From Ampelocalamus luodianensis (Eukaryota; Streptophyta; Magnoliopsida; Poales; Poaceae): a DNA stretch of 64,000 nucleotides. Positions 33,401 to 44,600 of the stretch are shown here, piece by piece; the stretch's first letter is position 1; every line of letters starts with the position of its first letter. Under the pieces are notes generated by a model. The model was not told the DNA's origin and made no database searches. It saw only the letters and a program-made list of their open reading frames with translations. The translations under genes and the position numbers were made by a program. The DNA is taken from the NCBI GenBank assembly GCA_036346255.1, contig JAYEVH010000143.1:222196-286195 (forward strand), read 5' to 3'.

Positions 33401-34022
33401 CTATTGAATGATGCCAACTAAGTATGAGCAAAGTTCAAACTTAGCGGTAGGAACTAGCTTTGTCATCATATCAGCTAGATTATCATGTGTACTTATCTTG
33501 CTAACTTTAATGTCACATTGAGCAATGACACCTCGAACGTAATGATATCTTATATCAATGTGTTTCGTTCTCTCATAAAACATTTGATCCTTCGTAAGAC
33601 AAAAAAACTCTTTTACTGTCATGAAATATTGTAGTGCAAAATATACTTCCACAAAGCTCAATAAATAAACCTATTAGCTAAACAACTTCTTTGCAAGCTT
33701 CAGAAATAGACATATAATAAACTTCTGTAGTGGAGAAGGAAATAGTAGCTTGTAGGCTTACTTTCCAACTAACGGCACATCCTCCAACAATGAATACATA
33801 ACTAGTAAGAGATATTCTTGTATCCAAATCTTCAGGAAAATCTGAGTTTACATAACCAAAAATTCCATCTTTAGTCTTCTCAAACTGTAAACAAGCATCA
33901 GATGTGCCCCGCGAGTACCTGAAAAACCATTGAACTGTTTTCCAATACTCCTTGTCAGGATTAGCTATGTACCTACTAACAACACTCGATAAATCGAGGT
34001 GAGAACATGCCATAGCATACAT
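33401..34022 (-). pseudogene. Copia D RNase H region
   Basis: Two minus-strand frames. 33678-34022 gives YAMACSHLDLSSVVSRYIANP, then DGIFGYVNSDFPEDLDTRISLTSYVF and SFSTTEVYYMS, the first half of copia RNase H. The first acidic residue position reads Val-Asn-Ser-Asp. 33401-33661 gives KHIDIRYHYVRG and HDNLADMMTKLVP, the end of pol. A stop in the segment 33662-33677 separates them. Confidence 0.85.
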
Positions 34023-34039
34023 GAGTGAACCAACTACAC

Positions 34040-34990
34040 TACATATGAAACTCTAGACATGTACTCAGCTTCATCATCTGACTATGGACATAACATTAAA
34101 GAAAGTTTGAAATATGAAGCTAACGGAGTATTCACCGGTTTGATCTTATTTATGTTAAAACGACAAAGAACTTTATCACTATACTCTTTCTAACTTAGGT
34201 ATAATTTTCTAAACCATTTATATCGATAACTTCCATACCGAGAATCTTCTTTAATACACCGAGATCCTTCATCTCAAAATCAACGCTCAATTGAGCCTTC
34301 AACTTTGAAATTTATGTCTTGTCTTTGCAAAGAATCAAGATATCATCAACATATATGAGCAAATAAATAGTTGAGCCATTAACACTCTTTAAATAAACAC
34401 AGCTATCATAATTGGATATTTTGAAATCCTAGGAGATCATAAATTAATCAAATGTCTTGTACCACTGTTTTAGATGATTGCTTCAGACAAAAATTTCTTG
34501 TTGCTCCATATAAATGTCTTTATCCAATTCCTCATGTAAGAACACAGTTTTCACGTCCAACTGTTCAAGCTCATAATCATATATAGATATTATGCTGAGT
34601 AAAGTACGATTGGAACTATGCTTCACAACTGGGGAAAAGACATGTATGAAATCAATACCTAGAATTTAGTTGTATCCTTTAGCAACGAGTCTTATCTTGT
34701 TCCGAACCTCTTCGATTAGCGAAATGCCTTCTTTCTTCTTAAATATTGATTTGCAATGAATAGTCTTATTATCAATTGGCAACTTGACAATCTCTCAAGG
34801 GTTATTCTTTTCAAAAGATTGCATCTCATCATGCATGACAATCATCCATCTCTCTGAATCACTAGAAGAGGTATCCTCTGAATAAGTGGAAGGTTCTGCA
34901 GGATCTTCAATTTCTTTTACCACATTCAAAGCATAAGTAACAACATCAGCTTTTGCAATCAATCTCTTGGGGGTATGAATATTCTTTTTA
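34040..34990 (-). pseudogene. Copia D reverse transcriptase, heavily broken
   Basis: No ORF over 60 codons survives. On the minus strand short stretches still read as copia reverse transcriptase, including an ICLYIDDILI-like segment near 34330-34390 and the linker region near 34800-34870. The position between integrase and RNase H supports the call. Confidence 0.6.
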
Positions 34991-35076
34991 GGTCTGTCAG
35001 GTGCAATGGAACGTTGTGGTGGTACAAAAACATGAAGAACATATTGTATGTTTTCCTTTTCGGCTTTTGGTGTAAA

Positions 35077-35721
35077 TCATGAATCAATAACATGCTTCAC
35101 CTTCACGCTTGATTTCTGTAGGTTCTCAATAGGAACATCAATAGATGGTTTATCATGTAACATAACAGATTCATCAAAAGTAACACTTTTGCTAATAACT
35201 ACCTTTCTAGTTTCAGGATTCCACAATTTATATCCCTTCACACCAGGTTTATAACCAAGGAAAATACACTTAATGGCTCTAGGATCCAATTTATCATTCT
35301 TAACATGAGCATAAACAGCACAACCAAATATTCTCAAATCTGAATAATCTACTAGAGAACCAGCCCATACCTTAATTGGAGTATTCTTATCAATTGCAAG
35401 GTTAGACGACCGATTGATCAAATAATAAGCAGTGAACGTGGCTTTAGCCCAATAACTCCTAAACAAGCTGGAGTTAGATAACATGCAACACACATTCTCT
35501 ATAATGGTTTTCTTCATGCGTTCGCCCACACCATTTTGTTGAGGAGTTCCTAGGACAATGTAATGTCTCACAATACTCGATGTACATAAAGCTTTAAATT
35601 CTTCAGAATAGAATTCCAAGCCATTATTAGTATGTAGCTTCTTGACATGCTTGTTAGTCTGCTTTTCAATCATAATATTCCACTCATTGACTGTCTTGAA
35701 CACATCATATTTGTCCTTCAC
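35077..35721 (-). pseudogene. Copia D integrase, 214-codon open frame
   Basis: The longest frame in copia D. It covers the second half of the integrase core and its C-terminal part: KKLHTNNGLEFYSEEF (second Asp position reads Asn), GTPQQNGVGERMKKTI (catalytic Glu region), YWAKATFTAYYLINRSS, then KVWAGSLVDYSDLRIFGC and CIFLGYKPGVKGYKLW. The first Asp lies upstream, beyond the frame break at 35721. The change of the second Asp to Asn would abolish activity. Confidence 0.85.
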
Positions 35722-36000
35722 GAAATATGGTCAAACTCTTGTTAAATAACCATCATTGATAGTTAACATGTAGCCAGCACCTCCAAGGGACGAAATGCGA
35801 GATTCTCCCTATAGATCAAAGTAAACATAATCAGATATGCTTTTTGTAGAGTGAATTGTTATGCTGAACTTCACCCTCTTTTGCTTGTTGAAGATACAAT
35901 GTTTATAAAACTTCAACTTATCGATGCTTTGACCATAAAGGAGTCCTATTTTATATAACTCTATCATGTCAATTTCACTCATATGTCCTAGACGTATATG

Positions 36001-36357
36001 TCAAAGATTAGTAGCATCAGAATCGGATGATTTATTTGAGGCAACAACAACATTACCTGAAGTTGTAGTACCTTGTGGATGATATAAGTTTGTAGCATTC
36101 ATATTACCTTTCATCACAATAAGAAAGCCTTTGGAGATCTTCAGAACTTCACCTCCACGTGAATACTTGTAATCATTAGCATCAAGAGTACTCAGCGAGA
36201 AAAAATTTGTCTTCAAACCCAGAATGTATTGAACATCCGACAAAGTTCTGATGGTGTCATCAAACATCTTAATCTGGATAGAACCAATATCTGCAATCTT
36301 GTATGGTGAATTATCACCCATCAACACAGAAACACTTGGCGTAGCTTCATAATTCAT
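36001..36357 (-). pseudogene. Copia D protease to GAG-pre-integrase fragment
   Basis: A 118-codon frame: VLMGDNSPYKIADIGSIQIKM, then TLSDVQYILGLKTNFFSLSTLD. These are the middle and end of the Ty1/copia protease region. The catalytic Asp-Ser-Gly region lies just upstream, near 36360-36410, in a broken frame. GAG-pre-integrase follows at 35880-36000. Confidence 0.75.
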
Positions 36358-37097
36358 AAACCAATCTTGGTTCGAACAAATGCGAAAAGTGCAGGTCGTA
36401 TCAAAAATCCACTCATCGTCGATTTTTGAACTACTGGCAAAAGCAACAAGAACATCTCCATCAGATTCTTGCTTAGTAATAATGGCGACTTTAGCATCAT
36501 CCTATTGTTGACCCTTCTTGAAATTATTGTTCATTTTCTCTTTTTTTTTCTTTACCCACCAACACTCAGACTCAAATATGTCATATTCATCTTTTTTGCA
36601 ATACTTGCATGACTTGTACTTATCTCTGGATTTCGATTAGCCTATGTAATTCCTCACAAACTTTTGCCTCTTGAATCATCATTTGAATTCATCTCTTGTT
36701 GTCCGCCACGAACAACCGGCCTTCTCAGATACAATTTGAACTTTCGTTCAGAACCATAAGTTTCATCTTTTCCTTCGCATGCAGTGCTTTAGACTTCATT
36801 AAGTGTAAAAATATCTCGGCTATATAGAATAGTATCTCTGAACGTAGAATATGAACTAGGCAGCGAGCATAAAAGAATGAAACCCAAAACTTCATCATTA
36901 TATTTTACCTCTACAAACTGAAGATCCGAGACTACTTCTTTGAATTATGTCAGATGGTTCAATAATGGCCCGCCTTCTGCCATTTTGTGCGAATATAGCT
37001 TATGCTTCTAATGCATTATACTAGTTAGATCTTTGGCTATGCAAATCTACTCCAGTTTCAACCATAATGTGATGGCGGTCTTCTCCTTCAAAACCTA

Positions 37098-37316
37098 CTA
37101 CAAAATATTATCTGACAAATGAAGATGAATCTGAGAATAAGACCTTACGATCTTTCTTTGCTTCTCCTCAAGAGACCATGCAACAGGCATCTTGTTGATT
37201 CCTAATAAAGCGTCATCCAAATCAAGATGTGCAAGAATAGCTCGCATCTTGACTTGCCATAGATAAAACCTCATGTCTCGATCCAGCAGTAGAAAATCAT
37301 ACTTTAAATTCGTCAT
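37098..37316 (-). pseudogene. Copia D gag N-terminal fragment
   Basis: A 72-codon frame with DFLLLDRDMRFYLWQVKMRAILAHLDLDDALLG, the conserved start of copia gag. The rest of gag (36500-37097) is out of frame, with a damaged zinc-knuckle region near 36590-36640. Confidence 0.75.
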
Positions 37317-37720
37317 GCGGAAGAAATCCCAAATTTGCTGGTGTAAATATGTGTGTACCTAGCAAAGAATTTCCGGAATCTTAGATACGCTTTTGTGTAT
37401 GCGAAGCAATAAAGACCAGAGTTGTTGGTATGCTTGCTCGTGTACATTTAGCGAATCGCTTGGTGTGTGCATGTAGCAATTTCCGCCATGATGAATTCAA
37501 GAACTGAAGTCAGCCGACAAAATCTCTGCCTGGACGTGTTTTCTTTACAATCAATGTTGATATTGCTTTGCTCGCCTCGTGATCCGCTTCATCGCACTTC
37601 CTACTTTATTCGCGTGGAGAAACAACTACCCTTGTCTTTGACACGTTCACGGTCTCAATTGGACGCCAATTCAAATTGTAACTCGCAAAACGCGAGAAAA
37701 ATCGTTCATCGAATCTCCCG

Positions 37721-37733
37721 TGCTCTGATACCA
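37721..37733 (-). promoter_or_regulatory. Primer binding site of copia D
   Basis: The minus strand reads TGGTATCAGAGCA, a perfect initiator tRNA-Met site, five bases inside the 5' LTR. Confidence 0.92.
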
Positions 37734-37738
37734 CTTAT

Positions 37739-38002
37739 TGTAAATAATACACGAAAAAATAGGAACAGGAGACACAAATTTTACGTGGAAAAACCTTTCG
37801 AAAAAAATCACGGACGCACGGAGACAATATCTTTATATGAGAAGATGCTTACAATAAATCTTTTATTCTTCCCTATGGACTACAAGAATATATTTATAGT
37901 AGTACATGAAAGACTCCGCCTAAGATTAGAAATATGAGTTCGAGTACGAAACGAAATTTGTATCACACTCAAATTCAATTCATATCACACTTTAACTCAA
38001 CA
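37739..38002 (-). repeat. 5' LTR of copia D (264 bp)
   Basis: On the minus strand it starts TGTTGAGTTAAAG and ends TTATTTACA. A TATAAATATA box on the minus strand lies near 37885-37895. It aligns with the split 3' LTR. Confidence 0.9.
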
Positions 38003-38007
38003 AGAAC

Positions 38008-38337
38008 CAAACGAGAAAGCATGCAGTAATTTGCAATAAATCATTTACATCATCTGATGTACAACAATACCAAAAACAAATCAAACCGCACACAAAATCT
38101 ATTGTAACCTCAATGCTGCCCTCCTCTAATATGGGGAGGGGCTTATTGCTTGTGAGCAAATCAAATCAATACCTGTTGTTCTTTTTCTTCCCTCAAATTT
38201 TACAACTCAAGCATTGTACAGAGAAAAACAAACAAAATGGCACACCAAACTATCAACAGTAGTATCGATCCATCTCGGTTAAAAACTGTTTACTGTTGGT
38301 AACAAACTGCAATCGGCTAACTGCTGTCTCGGTGAGC
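38008..38337. other. 3' flank, probable 3' UTR, of the LIM gene
   Basis: No coding frame. It lies directly downstream of the LIM gene stop codon and runs up to copia D. AT-rich stretches on the minus strand could hold the polyadenylation signal, but no single site stands out. Confidence 0.45.
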
Positions 38338-41300
38338 TCAGGCGATTTCTGCAGTGTGTGTTGCAGGTGAGGGCTTGTCAGTGCCCGAGTCTGCGTCATC
38401 TTGTGATGCCGCCTGGATTACACTATCGTCGTGTGACGGCTTCTCGCTGGCTGCGCCTTCGTCCACTTCCTCTGATAGTTTGTCAGTGGCTGGCTTCACA
38501 GGAGAAACACTCTCCTCTGATGGCTTGACAGCGTCATCCTCTTCCTCCGATGGCTTCTCAAGAGCAACTCTGTCCTTTGATGGCTCAGCACTCGCCTCGT
38601 CTTCATCTGATGGTTTCTCAAGAACCTCATTGTCTTCTGATGGCTCCGCACTTGCCTTGCCTTCCTCTGATGGTTTATCTAGATATACACTGTCCTCTGA
38701 TGGCTTGGCAGCGCCATTGTCTTGCTCTGATGGCTTCTCAATAGCTGAACTGTCCTCTGATAGCTCAATGCTGGCCTCACCGACATCTCTGGATTCCTCA
38801 ACAGCTACGGCACTTTCTGATGGTGTTTCTACACGTGCACTGCCCTGAGGCGGTGTCTCCTCAGAAATGTCGCCTTCTGCGGGCTCCTCAGTGATATTTG
38901 GAGTGCTTTCAGGCCGTGTTTCAGTAGCTGAGCTGCTTTCTGGTGGATGCTCGGAAACAGCATCACTCTCAGTTTCCAATGCCGTCTCAACAGATGCATC
39001 CTTTTGATGTTCCAATGGCTGCTCAGTTGACTTATCAGGAGCTGCATCAATTTGAGGTTCTGATGGCTCCTCAGTAGTTGCATCAATCTGAGGTACCGAT
39101 GGCTTATCGACAGATGCATCGCTCTGAGGCTCTGATGGCTGTCCTGATGATTCATCAGCAGCTGCATCGCTTTGAGGCTCAGATGACTTCGCAGTAGCTG
39201 TGCCACTTTGATGTACTGCTGGCTTCTCAACTGATGTGTCGCTCTGAGGTTCTGATGGCTGCTCAGCCAACTGATCATCAGCTGCATCTCTTTGTGGTTC
39301 TGATGGCTTCTCAGCAGCCGTGTCGATTTCAGGCTCAGATGACTCCTTGGCAATTGCGTCACTATTAGGCTCTGATGGATTCTTCCCATCTGCTTCATTT
39401 TGAGGTTCCAATGGCTGCTCTGTAGCTGCATCCTTTCGATATTTTAATGGTTGCTCCATTATTGGAACCTCAGCAGGTGCAATGCTTTCAGATTCTGATG
39501 ATTGCTCAGTGTCTCTGTCATTTTTTGCTTCCAATATCTGGTCAGTTGCATTCTCGGCAGCCAGAACGTCTTGAAGTTCTGATGGCTGCTCAGCAGTTCG
39601 ATTGCTTCGAGAGTCTGACAAGTTCTCACCAGATGCTGCCCCTTCATGTTCATCCCTGGTTGATTTGCCAGGAGTGGCATCACTTTCATGCTCTGGTAGC
39701 TTCCCGACGGTGTCATCATTTTGATGTGGCTTCTCAAGAGAAATATCGTTTTGTGGCATCATGCTCTGTTGTGTATCACCAGCAATATCTTCACTCTGAA
39801 GTGGCTTCTCAACAGTCTCTTCACTCTGAAGTGGCTGCTCAGAAGGTTCATTGATTTGTAATGGTTTCTCTGCAGCATCTTCTTGTGATGGCTTATCGGT
39901 GATCATAGTGGTTTGAGGAGCCTTCTCAGCGGCCATGGAACTTTCCAATAATTTCTCAGTCGGCATTGTCCTCTCCAAAATTTTCTGAGGGGCTGCATCA
40001 ATTTGAGATGGTTTCAACGTGGCTGTTACACTTTCTAAAACCTTATTGGTGATACTGCTTTTATGTAGCTTCTCAGCAGCAACGTTGCTCTGTGATGGCT
40101 TCTCAGTTTCAACAGCAGTTTCCGATGGCTTCTCAGCAGGTCCAGTGCTCTGAGATGGTGCCACGGGAGGCATGCCACTTACTGATGGTTTTTCTGTGGA
40201 AATATCACCTTGCAATATATTTGCAGTAAGCAATTGCATTTTGCCGGTTTCACTGGTAGCTGATAGATCCTTGGCAGCATCATCACTGTTCTTTGAATCT
40301 TTGCCGATCTGCGATTTATTGTCAGCAACCACAGTGATTTGCTGTGGTTCCTCATCAACCGCACTGCTTTGCAACGTTTTCTCCACAGCCACACTGCTTT
40401 GCTGAGTATTCTTGATCACCGTCTTGCTTTGCAAGACCTTGTTGCTAGCCATATCACTCACTGGCAGATTTTCTGGAGCCACACTTCTTTCCATGACTTC
40501 TTCACAGCCATATTGCTCGGGAGTGGCTTGGTGATGGTCACATTGCTTTGTAGTGTTGTCACAACTGCCGCACTGCTTTGTGATGGCTTCTCTGTTGGCA
40601 TGTTGCGCTGCCACAGCCTTTTGACCATTCCACTACTTTCAGTTGTCTTTGCATCAACTACACTGCTCTGGGGTTGCTTCTCATTGCCTATGTTACGTTG
40701 CCATGGCTTTTTTATTATTGCTGCAGTGTTCTCTGAGGGCTTCCAATCATCTGTACCGATCTGTGGAGGTTTGTCGGTAGTTCCACTGTGTTGCTGTGGC
40801 AGTGTGACCACTGTACTGGTTTCTGCTGGCTTCATATCAACCTCACTGCTTGCAGATGGCTTCTCAGTGTCTACATTGTTCTGTAGTGGTTTCTCACTGA
40901 CCACTCTGCGTTCCCATGGCCTTTTAACTGTTGTGCTGCTTTCTAATGGCTTCTCACTCGTTGGTGATGATTTGTCAGTAGGTCCACTGTTCTGTATTTG
41001 CTTCTCAGCATTCACAATGCGTTGCCATGGTTTTTTGACCACTTTGCTGCTTTCTGATGACTTCACATTTTCTGCACTGGTTGATGACGGCTTATCAGAT
41101 GGTAAAATGCTTTCTGGTAGATTCTCAGTAGCTACACTGCGTTGCCATGGCTTTTTAACCACTGTGCTGCTTTCCAACGGTTTCACATCAACCCCATTAC
41201 TGGATGATGGCTTCTCAATGGCAGCATCGCTCGGCGATGGCTTTTCAATGGTTGTACTACTCCGCAACAGCTTATCTGTGGGGAGACAGCGTTGCCATGG

Positions 41301-41650
41301 TTTTATTATGGCTACACTGCTTCCTGATGGCTTTACATCAATCACACTGCTCTGCTGTGGCTTCTCTACACTACTTTCTGATGGCTTCTTGCTGACTACA
41401 TGATTCTTTGACTCACTCTCAGTAACCCTTTCACTTTCTGCTGATTGCTGGACTGTGCTTTCTGATGGTTTTGTGACATCAATGCTACTTTGCGATTGCT
41501 TTTCAGCTGCAACATCATTTTGTGATGGTTTCTCAGCTGTGATCTCACTTTCCGATGGTTTCTCGCTGAGTCCATCACATTGACCTGGCTTGTCGGCGAC
41601 TTCTTCAGTTTCTGGTTGTTTCTCGATAGCCACTTTTGCATTTACAGTGG
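38338..41650 (-). repeat. Repeat tail of the LIM gene (last exon)
   Basis: The exon is built of degenerate units of about 13 codons around EKPSES or EKPSEPQ. The part nearer LIM2 (40490-41650) has larger units of about 37-50 codons that each end in a basic KKPWQR-type motif, at about 41289, 41139, 41019, 40909, 40690 and 40606 plus a damaged one at 40490. The distal part (38338-40450) lacks that motif and is strongly acidic. No membrane segment or known domain is visible; the tail is predicted to be disordered. Confidence 0.9.
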
Positions 41651-44600
41651 TCTCCTCAAACTGACTGAAATTCCCCTTTACCATAAACAATTGAGAATGG
41701 TGGGTCTTGCAATAAAGTTTGCCTTCATGTGTGATATGGTTGGATGGGCTGAGTGTACAACCACCATGGGAGCAACGGAAGCATGATTTATGATACGAGC
41801 CTCCATTAAGACCAACCTGTGAAAAATGAGTGGAACTAAAATTGTACTGTCAACAAGAAAAATACAGAAAGTGACTGGAGTAATGGGATGAGAAAAAATA
41901 TCCAAAGCCCAAATATTGCTAAAAATATGGCATTTCATGAATGCGCCTTAAATGGTGTCCAAAAAAGAGGCCAATTAAGTTGATTCTATGACACTTTGAC
42001 AGCTATGCACTATTTTAGAAAAGACCGTTGAAGTCTCAACCATATACTTTTGGCTTAACATGCATAAAATTCTTGATAAACTTTTTGCTACATGTTATTT
42101 GCAGGGGACTACATTAGATGAGGCAATCTTGCAGGTTGCAATTATTATGGAGATTTACTAATAAAAACATAAAAGTTTTATTACATTTGCAATTGGCATG
42201 GTACTAGTCTTGTGATTAACTATGACAGTTTCAGCAAGATAATGAAACTAACCACAATGCCCCCATACACTTATGGACTGTAGAATTTTGGGATTAATTG
42301 TGTGTTGTCCCACAGACCTACACCATTTATTTATAGTCTCAAGATACAATCCGACTCTAACACAACTTCTATATTAGACTCTAACACGAACTCTCCAACA
42401 CTCCCCCTCGAGATGGACATAAGATATCAATCATGTCTATCTCGTTACATATTGTAGAACACTCGCTAGGATCTAACCATTTAGTGAAACAGTCACCCAA
42501 CTGTACACCAGATTTAACATACCTCAACTTCAGCATCAAACCATCGAGCTTCTCCTTGATGAAGAATCTATCAATCTCAACGTGCTTGGTACGATCATGC
42601 TGTACTGGATTGTTAGCAATGTTGATTGTAGATTTATTGTCACAATGCAACATCAAGAGATTATTCCTCCATACTCGAAGTTCAGATAATAAACCATTCA
42701 TCCATATTATTTCACTCACACTCAATGCCATTGCTCTGTACTTTGCCTCTGCAGTAGACCGAGCCACAATCTCCTGCTTCTTGCTTCTCTATGACACAAA
42801 GTTACCTCTCACAAAAATGCAATATCTAGAGGTAGACCTCCTGTCATCCACACTGCTCGCCCAATCAGCATCACAATATCCTTCCACATTCATATATTGA
42901 TTCTTCCTAAACCAAAAGCCTTTCTCAAGACTACTCTTCAAATACCGCAGGATTCGATAGACAGCATCCATATGTCCTATTCTAAGATCATGCATATATC
43001 GATTAACCACACTCATTGCATATGAAATATCAAGTCTTGTATGACATAAATAGATGAGACACCCAACAAGCTTTTAGTAAGCTTCCTTGTAAACTGGATC
43101 ACCCGATTCAGTACATAGCTTGCGATTTCTATCAATAGGTGAAGCAATAAGGCGACATTTAAGCATATATGTTTCTGCCAGCAGATCAAAGACATACTTC
43201 CTTGGGAGAGAACTATATCATTCGAAGAACGGACAATCTCAATCCCAAAAAAGTATCAAGAGGTCCAAGATCTTTCACCTCAAATGCCTCTTCCAGTTTT
43301 TTCTTCAAGGGCTTGATTTCCTCGGCATCATCTCCAGTAATCACAATATCATCAATATAGACTGTCAATATGGTGAGATGTGATCCTCTATGCCTATAAA
43401 ACACAGTATGATCTCCATTGCACTGAAAATAGCTCATACTACAGACTGCACGCTTAAATCTATCAAACCACGCCCTTGGAGGCTGTTTCAAACCGTATAA
43501 AGACTTCTTGCGTTTACACACCTTCCTCTCAGTCCGCCTGTTCTCAAAGCCTGAAGGAATCTCCATATATACCTCTTCTTGTAAGTCACCATGTAGAAAA
43601 GCATTCTTCACATCTAACTGATGTAGGGGTCATGCGAAGTTAGTTGCACAAGAGATCGACGTTTTTACCATGCACATCTTCGCCACTGGTGTAAAGGTCT
43701 CATTATAGTCTATTCCATATGTTTGACTATAACCTTTTGCAACCAACCATACCTTGTATCTCTCTACTTTGCCTTCAGGAGTTTGCTTAATCGTAAACAT
43801 CCATTTGCATCCTACTGCCCTTTTTCCTACTGGAAGTGGAACAAGATCCCATGTCTTGTTCTTCTGAAGTGCACTAAGTTCCTCCTTCATAGCATCTTTC
43901 CACTTAAGATCCTGCTTAGCAGCTCGTCAATCCTTTGGAACATGCACTGTTTTAAGAGATGCAATGAATGCTTTGTATACAAGTGAGATATTGGAATATG
44001 AGATGAAAATTGCAATGTCATGCTCAAAGCCATACCTGGATCGATGCTTTTGCATTATCTCTAGTTTCCTACGTTGTGCAAGTGGTAACTCTAGATGAGA
44101 ATGATTAGAATGAACATTACCACTCACCCCAAAGGGAGGCAAGGAACTTGATGGAGAAAGACCCGAGGAGGATTTGAGACTGGATCAACCGCAAGGTCAT
44201 TGCTCGTGTTGTGGCTGTGTGTGGTACGTGCTCGCTCAGTTGGTGGCTCAGTGCAACCGCTTGTCCTCTCGCTTGTCCCTGTTTCCCAAATCGTCTTCAC
44301 GATAAACCTTCAATTCTTTTGGGGCTATCACATCTCTCGCATATTCCATTAGGTTTGGGCACGAAATTGTCCCCACAATGACTTCTTCCTCTCGTTGACT
44401 ATCACTTCTACCCTCTCGACTCTCACCTCGGTGATAGGAGAGAACTCCAAAACCGATCAAGAGTACCTCCACTCATGTAGTAAGGCTCAAACTCCTGGAA
44501 TGCCACATCCATACGAACAACCTTCGTTCAACTGGGTTCCAGTATCTATAGTCCTTCTGACTTGATGAGTAACTTATAAAGATACATTTCAATGCATGTG

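Larger units (their letters stand above)
31552..38002 (-). mobile_element. Complete Ty1/copia element D
   Basis: Flanked by perfect 5-bp target duplications AGAAC (31547-31551 and 38003-38007). On the minus strand the order is 5' LTR (37739-38002), perfect tRNA-Met primer site, gag, protease/GAG-pre-integrase, integrase, reverse transcriptase, RNase H, purine-rich AAGGTGGAGAT and the 3' LTR, which is interrupted by a DNA element. Integrase before reverse transcriptase defines Ty1/copia. The motif MTKLVPTAKFELCS at the end suggests the Tork lineage. All frames are broken. Confidence 0.92.

Noticed and set aside
37467..37937. 156-codon plus-strand ORF across the copia D 5' LTR and leader
   Set aside because: It runs antisense through the LTR and primer site, has no domain and is explained by the element.
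38354..38848. 164-codon plus-strand ORF in the same exon
   Set aside because: The same antisense repeat effect.
40339..41403. 354-codon plus-strand ORF opposite the LIM tail exon
   Set aside because: It is the antisense shadow of a codon-biased repeat; the sense frame has splice support and joins LIM2. The translated product is a low-complexity Leu/Ser/Cys repeat with no domain.
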